A DNA stretch of 64,000 nt from Streptomyces avermitilis MA-4680 = NBRC 14893 (GTDB lineage Bacteria; Actinomycetota; Actinomycetes; Streptomycetales; Streptomycetaceae): positions 682,001 through 746,000 of the forward strand of contig NC_003155.5 in the NCBI RefSeq assembly GCF_000009765.2, in the 5' to 3' direction. Below are positions 43,503 to 52,502 of this stretch, in pieces. The notes beneath the pieces are model-generated. The model made no database searches and had not been told where the DNA came from. It saw nothing but the letters and a program-made list of their open reading frames with translations. A program made the translations under genes and the position numbers. Each line of letters begins with the position of its first letter. Position 1 is the stretch's first letter.

Positions 43503-43512
43503 CCGTCCACAC

Positions 43513-43553
43513 AAAACCGTGGGCGCCGGTGCTCCCTCAAGCACCGGCGCCCA
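43513..43553 (-). terminator. strong intrinsic terminator after the second alcohol dehydrogenase
   Basis: A perfect 14-bp stem (TGGGCGCCGGTGCT with AGCACCGGCGCCCA) has a 6-nt loop, followed on the minus strand by CGGTTTTG. Confidence 0.8.
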
Positions 43554-43597
43554 CTCACCCCTGCCCGAGTGGTCTGGATGAACTTTCTGTTCAGTCG

Positions 43598-44644
43598 TCA
43601 GGGGACGAGGATGAGGCGGATCGGGTCGCCGATCTTGTTCTCCAGCCGGTTGACCGCGTCGGCGGCCTCGGCGAGCGGGAGGTGGTCGGTGATGGAGGGG
43701 GCCAGGTCGAGACGGCCGACCTCGGCGAGGCGGACCAGCTCGGTGACGGACTCGGGGCTGCCGCCGTAGTGGCCGCGCACCTGCTTGCCCAGGTAGTTGA
43801 AGGTCAGGCCCTCGGTGATGGTGAGGGGCCTGGGGCTGATGCCGACCAGGATGAGGACTCCGCCCAGGCCGAGTGCGGCGGCGGCCTGCTCGCGGACGGC
43901 CGGCACGCCGGCGCAGTCGAAGGCGAAGTCGAGGCCTCGTCCGGCGGTGGCCGCGCGGATCTGGTCGGCGAAGTCGTCGGCGGCCGGGTCCAGGGCGAAG
44001 TCCGCGCCGAAGGCCAGGGCGCGTTCGCGGGCGCTGGGCAGCGGGTCGACGGCGATGATCGGCGCGGCGCCGGCCAGGCGGGCGAGGCGTACGTTGTGCG
44101 CGCCGACTCCGCCCACGCCCCAGACGCCGACGGACTGGGCGGGGCGCACCCCGGCGGTGGTGACGACGGCGGCGTAGGGGGTGGAGACCGCGTCGGGGAT
44201 GATCGCGGCCTGGTCGAAGGGCAGGTTGTCGGGGATGGGGATGAGGGTGTCCTCGCGGGCGACGGTGTACTGGGCCCAGCCGCCGTCGTAGTCGATGCCG
44301 GCGGTGCGCATCTGAGTGCAGGGTCGGCTGCGCACGCAGCCGGCGCACTGGCCGCAGGTCTTGCCGGCCTCCAGGGTGACGCGAGTACCGACGGTCAGGC
44401 CGCGCTTGAGGTCGGGGCCGAGGGTGTGGATCACACCGGAGACCTCGTGGCCGACGGTGACCGTGTCGGAGGTGGCGAACAGCGGGACGAGGGAGCCGTC
44501 GATGAGGTGGACATCCGAGAGGCAGACGCCTGCGGCCTTGACCTCGATGAGGACCTCGCCGGGGCCGGGCACGGGGACGGGGACCTCCTCCACGGCGAAC
44601 TTCTTGCTGTCCAGGTGGAAGCGTCCGGCGAGCATGGTGTCCAT
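43598..44644 (-). CDS. zinc-dependent alcohol dehydrogenase (paralogue 2)
   Basis: A 348-residue MDR dehydrogenase, paralogous to the product of 8909-9955 over its full length. Catalytic zinc residues are in AGVCLSDVHL and TVGHEVSGVIHTL. The structural-zinc loop is KTCGQCAGCVRSRPC, and the Rossmann motif GVGGVGAHNVRLARLAG. It lies 131 bp downstream of the CYP102 gene on the same strand and ends at a strong terminator, so it may be co-transcribed. Oxidation of an alcohol produced by the P450 would be a sensible role: CYP102 enzymes hydroxylate fatty acids and alkanes. That substrate link is inference. Confidence 0.93.
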   Translation of the reverse strand: MDTMLAGRFHLDSKKFAVEEVPVPVPGPGEVLIEVKAAGVCLSDVHLIDGSLVPLFATSDTVTVGHEVSGVIHTLGPDLKRGLTVGTRVTLEAGKTCGQCAGCVRSRPCTQMRTAGIDYDGGWAQYTVAREDTLIPIPDNLPFDQAAIIPDAVSTPYAAVVTTAGVRPAQSVGVWGVGGVGAHNVRLARLAGAAPIIAVDPLPSARERALAFGADFALDPAADDFADQIRAATAGRGLDFAFDCAGVPAVREQAAAALGLGGVLILVGISPRPLTITEGLTFNYLGKQVRGHYGGSPESVTELVRLAEVGRLDLAPSITDHLPLAEAADAVNRLENKIGDPIRLILVP

Positions 44645-44775
44645 GGTGCTCTGCTTTCTGTGAGCGGCACTCCGGCGGTTCGGGCCGACGGGTGCCGTGC
44701 GGTGTCTCGCGGGTGAGGGGTGGCCGGGAGGGGTGCGGGCGTCAGGAGCACCGCACGCCTCCCGGTGTCTGAGGG

Positions 44776-47700
44776 TCAGGCGAAGACGTCCTGCTGGTAG
44801 CGCTCGTCCGCTTCCAGCTGGGCGAGCCACTGCTGGGCGGCCTCGTCGTCGCTGCCGGTGTGCTTTCGGTAGATGGCGGCGAGCGCCTCGCGCACGGCGG
44901 GTGCCATGCGGCGGCCGTCACCGCAGACGTAGACGTACGCGCCGTCCTGGATGGCCTGCCACACGGTGTCGGCGGCACCCACAATGGCGTCCTGGACGAA
45001 CCGGGCCGGGTGTCCGGTCACCGCGGAGAAGGCGGTGTGCACCTGGGCGATCCCGGCCTGCTCCCAGTCCTGCATCTCCTGCCGGTAGAAGTAGTCGTGC
45101 TCCGGGTGGCGGCAGCCGACGAAGACCTGGGACAGGCCCACCTGGGTGCCGTGCGCGTGCTGGTGGGCACGCTCCTCCAGGAAGCCGCGCAGCGGCGCGA
45201 TGCCGGTGCCGGGGCCGATGAGGAGCAGCGGCGTGGCGGGGTCGGCCGGCGGGGCGAACGTCGGGGAGGGCACGCGCACGTAGCCGTAGAAGACGTCACC
45301 GGACTCGAGGCCTGCGATGTAGGAGGAGCAGGTGCCGCGGTACCGGCCGTCGCCGGACAGGGCCGGGCCTTCCAGCAGACCGACGGTCAGCCGGACGTGG
45401 CGCGGGTTGGCCAGCGGGGAGGAGGAGATGGAGTAGAACCGCGGGCGGATCGGGCCCATCATCTCCAGGAAGACCGCCAGCGGCAGTTCGACCGCCGGGA
45501 AGCGCTCCAGCAGGTTGAGTACGGAGACCCGCTTGCCCAGGATCTCCTTCTGGTAGCGCTCCTCGGCTTCGGCGGTGTCGGCCGTGTAGGCCTGCAGCTG
45601 CGGCCGGGTCCACGGGCACTGGGTGTGCTCGGCCAGCTCCTGTATCTGAGATCGGGTGGCCACGTCCTGCAGCTCGACGAACTCGGTGAACAGCAGGCCT
45701 GTGGTGACGGGGGTGCCCACCGGGAGGTGGGTCCGGCCACCGCCGGGCTGGTCGAGCCGGAGCACCTGGTCGCGGTCGACGCCGAGCCGCGCGAGGGCGC
45801 GGTTGACCAGCACGGGCTCGTTCTTGGCGAAGACGGCCAGGTGGTTGCCGGTGTCATAGGTGACACCGTCGGGGAGTTCGATGGTGATGGACTTCGCGGC
45901 CGGGCGCGGCGGCTCGATGCTGAAGTCCCACAGCCCGGTCGCGTCGCTGACCAGCTCCTCGTTGGCGACCACGGTGAGGGGGTAGGCCTGCTCCGAGACG
46001 ATCGCGGGACGCACCTCCGCCTCGGTCAGCAGCTGCACCTCGAAGCGCGGCCCGGTGGTTTCGGAGGTGTCGGCGGCGTACTCCTCGGCCAGGGTGGTCC
46101 ACAGGGTGTCCATCCAGCGGGTGGCCATGCCGTCGAAGTCACCGGCGGCGTCCGCGATACCGCGCTCGATGACGCGGGTGGCGCCGGCGGCCAGCAGGCC
46201 TGCCTCGATCCGCTTGGGGAAGCCCTGGTAGGTGGCCACCCACTGCGTGTTGCCGGCACCCAGCAGCGCGAACCGCACGTTGGACAGCGAGCCCTCCGGG
46301 AGTCCGGCGGCGAGCAGGTCGTCGAAGCGCTGCGCGTTGTCCGGGGCCTTGCCGTTGTAGCTGGAGGCCACGACGACGAGCAGGCCCTCGGTGGGCAGGT
46401 TGTCACCCAACTCGTCCAGGCCGACCAGGGTGGTGCCGAATCCGGAGCGCTCACCGCGGTCGGCGATGGTGCGCGCCAGGTCCTCGCACGAGCCCAGGCT
46501 GGAGCCGTAGGCGACGGTCAGGTTCACCCCGACACCGCTGACCGCGGCCTGCGCCTGCGTGTCGTCGGTCTGCAGGTCCGCGGCGCCGAACACGGTCCGC
46601 TCGTGCTCCTGACGAGCCCGCACGTTCAGTTCGAAGCCGCCGGGCTTGCGCGTCAGCGCCTCCTTGACGTCCATCTTGTAGTCGTCGGTGTCGGCGAACT
46701 TGAACTTCTGCAGAACCAGCGCGAGGGCCAGACGCGCCTCGGTGAGTGCGAACTGCCGGCCGATGCAGGCACGCACACCGTTGCCGAACGGCTTGTAGGC
46801 GTGCGGGTGGTGGTTGACCCGGTTCTCCGGCAGCCACCGGTTGATGTCGAACTCCTCCGGCCGCTCCCACGCCTTGGGGTGGGTGTGCAGCGGACCCTCG
46901 AGGATGTTGACCCGCGCTCCCTTCTTCAGCCCGTAGCAGCCACCGATGACGGTGTCCTCCAGCGGGGACTTGCCGATCATCGGGATGGGAGCCCACAGGC
47001 GCAGGGTCTCCTCCAGGATCCGCGGGATCACGTCCATCTGCATGATCGTGTCGTAGTCCGGGACCGTGTCACCCGGCAGCAGTCGGTCCACCTCGGCGTA
47101 GGCCTGGGCCAGGATGTGCGGGTTGCGCATCAGCGAGTACGTGGCGAACGACAGCAGACCACTGGTGGTCTCGTGACCGGCGATCAGGAACGTCACCACC
47201 TGGTCACGGACGTTGTCGTCGTCCAGCCCCTTGCCGGTCTCCGGGTCCGTGGCCTCCAGCATCAGGCCCAGCAGGTCGTCCTCACCTGTGCCCTTCCCCT
47301 CACGGCGCTCCTTGATCACATTCTCGACCAGGTCCCGCATCAGCCGGATGTTCTCGCGGTACTTCTTGTCATCGGCCTTGCGCATCTTGGTCATCACCGG
47401 CAGCTCCTGCGAGCGCCGCAGCGACTCAACCAGCGCCTGCAGCAGCGCGTTGAGGAAGGGGTGCAGATCCTCCTTGGCGAAGGAGTCGAACCGGTAACCG
47501 AAACCCGACAGGGCGATGGTGTCCAGGGTCAGCCGGGTGTAGTCGTCGGTGATGTTGACGGGCTGGCCCTCCTTACGCTCCCACTTGCCCACCAGGTTCT
47601 GGGCGATCTCCAGCATCTGCCCGAAGTAGCCCTTCATCGCCCGCTGGCTGAAGACCGGGAGGAGGACTCGGTGCGCCATGCCCCATTCCTCTTCGTGCTG

Positions 47701-47997
47701 GTGGGCCGTGAACAGGCCGGCTCCCGCGTAGTCCCGGACATGGGCCAGCGGCGTCTTGTCGATCTGCTTGAAGAACCGCGTCTCGTCGCAGACCTCGGCC
47801 ACCAGGTCCGGGTCCCAGACGAAGACCTGCTCGATGCCGGCGATCTCCATGCCGTAGAGCCCCTCGGGGAACTGCTTGGACAGCTTGCCGAAGTACTCCA
47901 CCGGGTTGGTGCTGGGGATCTGCGGCGTGTGGCCGAAGAGCGGGACGCCCCGCGGAGACCGGATGGGCCGCAGGTCGGTCTCGGGCTGTGTGGTCAT
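44776..47997 (-). CDS. CYP102-type self-sufficient P450/NADPH reductase fusion
   Basis: A 1073-residue soluble fusion like P450-BM3, which hydroxylates fatty acids near the omega end with NADPH and O2. The heme domain (residues ~1-465) has the I-helix FLIAGHETTSGLLSFATY, the K-helix EETLRLW and heme loop PFGNGVRACIGRQFALTEAR. The FMN domain starts near 485 (VAYGSSLGSCEDLARTIADR). FAD/NADPH parts include RPRFYSISSSPLANPRHVRL, LIGPGTGIAPLRGFLEERAH and the end AQLEADERYQQDVFA. ATG 47997 follows GGAGGAG. Two family 2 operators lie ~80-120 bp upstream, and a TetR gene starts 900 bp away. This recalls the Bm3R1 control of BM3. The dehydrogenase downstream may process its product. Confidence 0.96.
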   Translation of the reverse strand: MTTQPETDLRPIRSPRGVPLFGHTPQIPSTNPVEYFGKLSKQFPEGLYGMEIAGIEQVFVWDPDLVAEVCDETRFFKQIDKTPLAHVRDYAGAGLFTAHQHEEEWGMAHRVLLPVFSQRAMKGYFGQMLEIAQNLVGKWERKEGQPVNITDDYTRLTLDTIALSGFGYRFDSFAKEDLHPFLNALLQALVESLRRSQELPVMTKMRKADDKKYRENIRLMRDLVENVIKERREGKGTGEDDLLGLMLEATDPETGKGLDDDNVRDQVVTFLIAGHETTSGLLSFATYSLMRNPHILAQAYAEVDRLLPGDTVPDYDTIMQMDVIPRILEETLRLWAPIPMIGKSPLEDTVIGGCYGLKKGARVNILEGPLHTHPKAWERPEEFDINRWLPENRVNHHPHAYKPFGNGVRACIGRQFALTEARLALALVLQKFKFADTDDYKMDVKEALTRKPGGFELNVRARQEHERTVFGAADLQTDDTQAQAAVSGVGVNLTVAYGSSLGSCEDLARTIADRGERSGFGTTLVGLDELGDNLPTEGLLVVVASSYNGKAPDNAQRFDDLLAAGLPEGSLSNVRFALLGAGNTQWVATYQGFPKRIEAGLLAAGATRVIERGIADAAGDFDGMATRWMDTLWTTLAEEYAADTSETTGPRFEVQLLTEAEVRPAIVSEQAYPLTVVANEELVSDATGLWDFSIEPPRPAAKSITIELPDGVTYDTGNHLAVFAKNEPVLVNRALARLGVDRDQVLRLDQPGGGRTHLPVGTPVTTGLLFTEFVELQDVATRSQIQELAEHTQCPWTRPQLQAYTADTAEAEERYQKEILGKRVSVLNLLERFPAVELPLAVFLEMMGPIRPRFYSISSSPLANPRHVRLTVGLLEGPALSGDGRYRGTCSSYIAGLESGDVFYGYVRVPSPTFAPPADPATPLLLIGPGTGIAPLRGFLEERAHQHAHGTQVGLSQVFVGCRHPEHDYFYRQEMQDWEQAGIAQVHTAFSAVTGHPARFVQDAIVGAADTVWQAIQDGAYVYVCGDGRRMAPAVREALAAIYRKHTGSDDEAAQQWLAQLEADERYQQDVFA

Positions 47998-48074
47998 GGC
48001 TGGCTCCTCCAAGGGGAAAGGCGGGCAGGGCGCCATTCGGTGTGACGGGGCGCCGGTACGGCAGCGCCCCGTTT

Positions 48075-48115
48075 CCATACGCTGTATGCCTTCAGTAGTA
48101 CCATACGACGTATGG
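48075..48115. promoter_or_regulatory. paired family 2 operators before CYP102
   Basis: CCATACGCTGTATGC (48075-48089) and CCATACGACGTATGG (48101-48115) have centres 26 bp apart. The second is perfect apart from the central base. They lie ~80-120 bp upstream of the P450 start and outside any gene. Confidence 0.8.
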
Positions 48116-48120
48116 AAACT

Positions 48121-48880
48121 CAATCGGCAGACCTGGGGTCGAGAAACAGGAACGTTTCGGCCCATCAGGGACGGCGTCGCTCACGCAGCGGGGTCGCATC
48201 AGGATCAGGCGCTGCCGAACGCTCTCCCGGCTGGAGGAGGCGAGGGGAGACCGGTCGCCGCCAGCCGGCGGCTCGACCGGGCCACCGGTGGGTGCGCCCC
48301 GGGGAGGACACCCACGATCCGCGACGGCGGCCGCGGCTACATCCCGGTGAGCAGCCAATCCCCCTGCCCGCCAGTACGCATCGCGGAGGTCGGGTCTGCA
48401 CCCATGCGCGTCGGCGACTGACGGCAGCGCCGGAGAAGCAGGCGCGTGTGCCGCCTCGCGGCGGCGCCCGTACGTCTCCATGCCGCGCTCGATCAGGCCG
48501 GTATCAGTCCGCGAGAGCGGGCAAGGCGGGTTCGCCAGGGTCTCCTCGGCAGGGCATATCTGCGATCCGCCGCCGCGGGCGAGCACACCGGGAGTGGGAG
48601 CGGTCGACACGCCTCGCCCGGTCCTACGCCCGCACACGTCAGGCGGCAGTGCGCTGAAGCCGCCGCTCGAGCGCCTTGCTGCACCCCTCGAGCGCAGCTT
48701 CCCGCCTGAGCCTTTTCCTGGCCGAGGCATGCCTTGACGACCTCGTCGGCCATCAAGGCCACCAGTTCGGGACTGCCCGTCGCCAGTTACGCCGCCCACC
48801 AGCACACAGCCCGCTTCCGCGAAACCGGAGGAACGAGGGGCTGAAAACGATGCCACCGTCCTCCGCAGTGCCGCGGGCGC
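48121..48880. other. long gap without a recognisable gene
   Basis: About 760 bp between the CYP102 operators and the TetR operator. Open frames on both strands give only arginine/proline-rich shadow translations. No family, signal peptide or RNA structure was recognised. It may be decayed coding sequence, since such a long empty gap is unusual for Streptomyces. Confidence 0.5.
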
Positions 48881-48885
48881 TGGTA

Positions 48886-48900
48886 CCGTACAGCGTATGG
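48886..48900. promoter_or_regulatory. family 2 operator containing the TetR start codon
   Basis: CCGTACAGCGTATGG; the ATG at 48897-48899 is the TetR start. No ribosome-binding site is visible upstream. This suggests a leaderless or autorepressed message. Confidence 0.7.
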
Positions 48901-49553
48901 CGACTGAACGGAAGCCCCCTCGGGGCACAAGAAAGAGAGACGTACCGCTCACCAAGGACGGCATCTGCGCCATGGCGTTGCAGCTCATCGACGCCGACGG
49001 GGTCGAGGCGCTCACCATGCGCAAACTCGCGACCGCGCTCGATGCGAACCCGATGTCGCTGTACCACCACGTGCCGAACAAGGACGCCGTGCTGCGCGGC
49101 GTGGCCCACCGGGTCGGTTCGCAGTTCAGCGCGGGGCAGCGGGAGGACGTCCCCTGGCAGGACCAGCTGCGTGAACTGGCCCGGGACTTCCGCGAACTGT
49201 CGCACCGTCATCCGAAACTGATGGGGTATTCCTTCACGCGCCCCGACTACGTGCAGCCGGAGGACCCCTTCTGGCAGGCACTGATCGACATCCTGGCCGC
49301 CGCGAAACTGCCCGACGAGGAGATTCCGCGCGTCGCCGCGACCCTGGTCGGTGTGTTCACGGGTCTGCTGCTCGGCGAACTGAACGGGGCACTGCAGCGG
49401 TGGGCCACCCTGCCACCGGCACCGTCGGGCCCCGACGGGGAAGACGCGCCCCCGCCCTCCAAGGACGTGATCGACACCATGTTCAACTCCGCGCTGGACG
49501 CTGCGGTCTCCGGAGTGGAGAACCATGTCGCACGAGTCCGCGAGGGGGCGTGA
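48897..49553 (+). CDS. TetR-family regulator A (TetR_C-type)
   Basis: A 218-residue TetR regulator. The basic N-terminus ERKPPRGTRKRDVPLTKDGI leads into MALQLIDADGVEALTMRKLA and the recognition part LDANPMSLYHHVPNKDAVLR. The C-terminal domain has MGYSFTRPDYVQPEDPFWQA and TLVGVFTGLLLGELNGALQR. The start codon lies inside a family 2 operator (48886-48900). The protein at 50025-50822 is a close paralogue with the same operator arrangement. The nearest large target is CYP102, whose promoter carries a pair of these operators. Autorepression and control of the P450 are inferred. A hairpin at 49648 follows. Confidence 0.92.
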   Translation: MATERKPPRGTRKRDVPLTKDGICAMALQLIDADGVEALTMRKLATALDANPMSLYHHVPNKDAVLRGVAHRVGSQFSAGQREDVPWQDQLRELARDFRELSHRHPKLMGYSFTRPDYVQPEDPFWQALIDILAAAKLPDEEIPRVAATLVGVFTGLLLGELNGALQRWATLPPAPSGPDGEDAPPPSKDVIDTMFNSALDAAVSGVENHVARVREGA

Positions 49554-49647
49554 CGGAAAGGGAACGGTTCCGTGGAGGGGCGGTGCGCGGTCCGGCGGCG
49601 CCCCCGCCGGGCCGACCTGACGCCGCCGCGCGTGCTTGTCTCTCGTC

Positions 49648-49679
49648 GGCGGCGGCCGGGCTCGCGTCCGGCCGCCGCC
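49648..49679 (+). terminator. hairpin terminator after TetR A
   Basis: A perfect 12-bp stem (GGCGGCGGCCGG with CCGGCCGCCGCC) has an 8-nt loop, ~95 bp after the stop. No gene is seen between 49680 and 49843. Confidence 0.65.
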
Positions 49680-49843
49680 CTGTCCTGTGTCACCGATGAC
49701 ACCCACTCAGAGAACCGGCTCCGGCCTGGCCAAGCACCGGATCACCACACATGGCGCCTGAACGGTGCCGCTGACTGCCCCTCGGTGTCAGCGATACCGA
49801 GGCCGGCCCCCCCCCGTTGGCGAACCCGAGGGCGGGCACCTTG

Positions 49844-49972
49844 TTATGCAGTCCAGTGCGCCTCAAGGGCTGCGGCGACCTCGGCCGGCTTCTCGCTCCG
49901 GATCAGGTGCCGACGCACGCCGCCCCACACACGGTGGGTGTCGTGGACGCCGTGGATCAGAACTACAGGCAC
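49844..49972 (-). pseudogene. alpha/beta hydrolase collapsed by an in-frame deletion (42 residues left)
   Basis: From GTG 49972 the minus strand reads [25 protein letters not shown] and then directly [15 protein letters not shown], stop at 49844. The two parts match the first ~27 and last ~15 residues of the hydrolase at 38642-39364. In the intact gene both junction points lie within a short similar sequence (TGATCCGGAG and TGATCCAGAA), so deletion by recombination between microhomologies is likely. The frame stayed open, but the catalytic Asp is gone, so no enzyme activity is expected. Confidence 0.88.
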
Positions 49973-50024
49973 GGCTGAACCCCCTTAGCACTGAACAAAA
50001 ACAGCACGTCTGGGCTTTTGGCCC

Positions 50025-50822
50025 TCACTGAACTTCCGGATCGAGACCGGCCGCCATGCCCGAGACAGGATTCCCCGGGGACTCTCCTTCACAGTGTGCG
50101 GCCGGTGGTCGGAGTTGACGGGGGATGCGTCCGGAGGCGCACCCGGAGTTCTGCGGGGGCTGGCCCTCGCGCCCACCGGCGTGATCGGCTGTGAGCCGGC
50201 TTTCCAGGCCGCTGATGATCGTGTCCAGCACCAGGCGGAACATCCGGTCCTCGCCAAAGCCCTCGTTCGTCGGGCCGTCCTCGCCGGAGGCGGGTGTGGC
50301 GGGCTGGAGGTTCGACCACCGGTGCAGCGCGCCGTTGAGCTCGGCGATCATCACGCCGATGACGACGGCGCACACGAGCGCGGCGAGCTGCGGGATCTCC
50401 GACTGCGGCACCCCTGCGGCGGCCAGTACGGCGGTCAGCGCGACCCAGAAGGGATCTTCGGGCTGGATGAAGTCCGGCTGACTGAACGAGTAGGCCATGA
50501 GGTTGGGGTGGCGGTGTGCCAGCGTCCGGAAATCCGTGGCAAGCAGGCGCACGCGCTCCTGCCAGGGAGCGTCCTCGAGTGTCACGGTGCGGAACCGGGC
50601 GCCGACCATTCTCGCCACGCCACCCAGCAATGCTTCCTTGTTCGGCACGTGGTGGTACAGCGACATCGGGTTCGCGTCCAGCGCGGCGGCGAGTTTGCGC
50701 ATCGTGAGTGCCTCGACCCCGTCCGCGTCGATGAGCCGCAGGGCGGAGGTGCAGATCCCTGCCTCGGTCAGAGGCACATCCCTCTTCCGAGTACCTCTAG
50801 GGGTACGCTTCGCTCTTTCCAT
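50025..50822 (-). CDS. TetR-family regulator B (TetR_C-type)
   Basis: A 265-residue paralogue of TetR A: MERAKRTPRGTRKRDVPLTE, then LIDADGVEALTMRKLAAALD and ANPMSLYHHVPNKEALLGGV. The ligand domain includes MAYSFSQPDFIQPEDPFWVA and VVIGVMIAELNGALHRWSNL. The protein is ~45 residues longer than regulator A; the tail after ADHAGGREGQ looks non-homologous and proline/arginine-rich, so it may come from loss of the original stop. The ATG (50822) lies inside a family 2 operator (50819-50833), and a second operator follows at 50841-50855. The two regulators probably bind the same or overlapping sites. Confidence 0.9.
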   Translation of the reverse strand: MERAKRTPRGTRKRDVPLTEAGICTSALRLIDADGVEALTMRKLAAALDANPMSLYHHVPNKEALLGGVARMVGARFRTVTLEDAPWQERVRLLATDFRTLAHRHPNLMAYSFSQPDFIQPEDPFWVALTAVLAAAGVPQSEIPQLAALVCAVVIGVMIAELNGALHRWSNLQPATPASGEDGPTNEGFGEDRMFRLVLDTIISGLESRLTADHAGGREGQPPQNSGCASGRIPRQLRPPAAHCEGESPGNPVSGMAAGLDPEVQ

Positions 50823-50855
50823 ACGATGTATACTAACAAGCCGTACGGCGTATGG
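50819..50855. promoter_or_regulatory. paired family 2 operators at the TetR B start
   Basis: CCATACGATGTATAC (50819-50833, overlapping the start codon on the minus strand) and CCGTACGGCGTATGG (50841-50855) have centres 22 bp apart. No separate ribosome site fits upstream of the ATG. Confidence 0.75.
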
Positions 50856-51206
50856 AAATCTGCCCGAGTGAGGCCACGCGTTCCGGCGGCCGGGCGAGGG
50901 GGACTCGCCGCCCGTGGCGGCAAATAGAGCGGACCATCGGGTGCGACCGTCGGCGTTGCGGGCGGGAGGGCTGACGCAGACGTTCGTCCACTGATACTTT
51001 CCGCCGGACGCGGTTCAGGCGCTGCTGTCCAAGCATCTGGTCGTGGACGAGTACGAGGGCGCTGCCTGAGTGGGGCTCATTCCCTTGGCCATGGCGGACT
51101 ACGTACGGCATCCGAACGGGCTGGAGCGTGCTGGTCTTCACGTTCCGATCTCGAACGTGTAGTGCGAGGGAACGAACAATTCCGAGAGCGCCGTCGCATG
51201 GTCGGG
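50856..51206. other. gap without a recognisable gene
   Basis: About 350 bp. A plus-strand scrap, VQALLSKHLVVDEYEGAA, ends at a stop near 51069 and looks like the end of some coding sequence, but I cannot name it. Nothing else is recognised. Confidence 0.4.
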
Positions 51207-51430
51207 TCACGACAGGGTGGTGATGTCGGCCCAGTGGACGGCGTGGCCTGCCTCCTGCCAGTCGCCGTGTGCGTCGGCGAGGCAATCGATGATCAGCAGC
51301 CCGCGGCCGTGTTCGTCGGCGTCGAGGCCGGCCGTCCAGTCGACCTCGGTCGGCGGCAGGGCCTCCGTCGGCCACCTCCACGTGCACATGGCCGTCGGCC
51401 GGGTTGCCGTCCAGTCCGAAGCTCAGCGGT
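51207..51430 (-). pseudogene. RsbW-like ATP-binding protein, C-terminal remnant
   Basis: The minus strand encodes PPLSFGLDGNPADGHVHVEV, then after a one-base shift EVDWTAGLDADEHGRGLLII, DCLADAHGDWQEAGHAVHWA and a stop at 51207. This is the end of a histidine-kinase-like anti-sigma ATPase of the Streptomyces type (D-x-GRGL motif). The N-terminal half with the ATP-binding Asn is missing or scrambled. Confidence 0.65.
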
Positions 51431-52104
<674 letters not shown>

Positions 52105-52434
52105 TCACCGCAAGGGTGAGTCGGCGGTGGGCGTCAGCACGGACTCGGCGACGCCGACGATCTGGCTGATGTCGAAGCCCTCCATGTCCGCCCGGAATTC
52201 GGGGCTGGACAGGTACGCCTCCAGCCGCTCCTGAACGTCGTCGGCGTCCCGGTAAGAAACGAGGGCGTACAGCTGGGGCTCCTCACTCCCGGGGGCCGCA
52301 GGCACCGTCCAAACGCCGTGTGTGGTGATCCTGTGCTTGGCCATACCGGGAATGTGCTGGGACCAGATGTTCTCGTAGGCGACGAGCGCCTCAGGGCTGC
52401 GCAGGGTGTAGACACGAAGCTGGTACTGGGACAT
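52105..52434 (-). CDS. NIPSNAP-family protein
   Basis: A 109-residue dimeric alpha/beta-barrel protein of the NIPSNAP type: YQLRVYTLRSPEALVAYENI, then HGVWTVPAAPGSEEPQLYAL and VSYRDADDVQERLEAYLSSP, EFRADM. ATG 52434 follows GAAGGAAGAG. The family has no agreed enzymatic role in bacteria; its fold resembles small antibiotic-biosynthesis monooxygenases and stress-responsive barrels. It lies 68 bp downstream of an SsgA-like gene on the same strand and may be the last gene of a three-gene operon starting with a secreted peptide (53204) under family 2 operators. Confidence 0.9.
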   Translation of the reverse strand: MSQYQLRVYTLRSPEALVAYENIWSQHIPGMAKHRITTHGVWTVPAAPGSEEPQLYALVSYRDADDVQERLEAYLSSPEFRADMEGFDISQIVGVAESVLTPTADSPLR

Positions 52435-52502
52435 GAACTCTCTTCCTTCTTTTTCGCGGCCGGGGCAAAGAGCCCCATCCGCACGGCGGTGGGAGGCTTC
52501 TC

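Noticed and set aside
44860..48045. A >1000-codon open frame on the plus strand opposite the CYP102 gene
   Set aside because: It is the antisense shadow of a GC-rich gene: arginine-, glycine- and glutamine-rich text without domains, while the minus strand has every P450 and reductase motif.
48493..48762. Possible small minus-strand gene in the gap before TetR A
   Set aside because: No ribosome site, no recognisable family and atypical composition; likely chance open frame.
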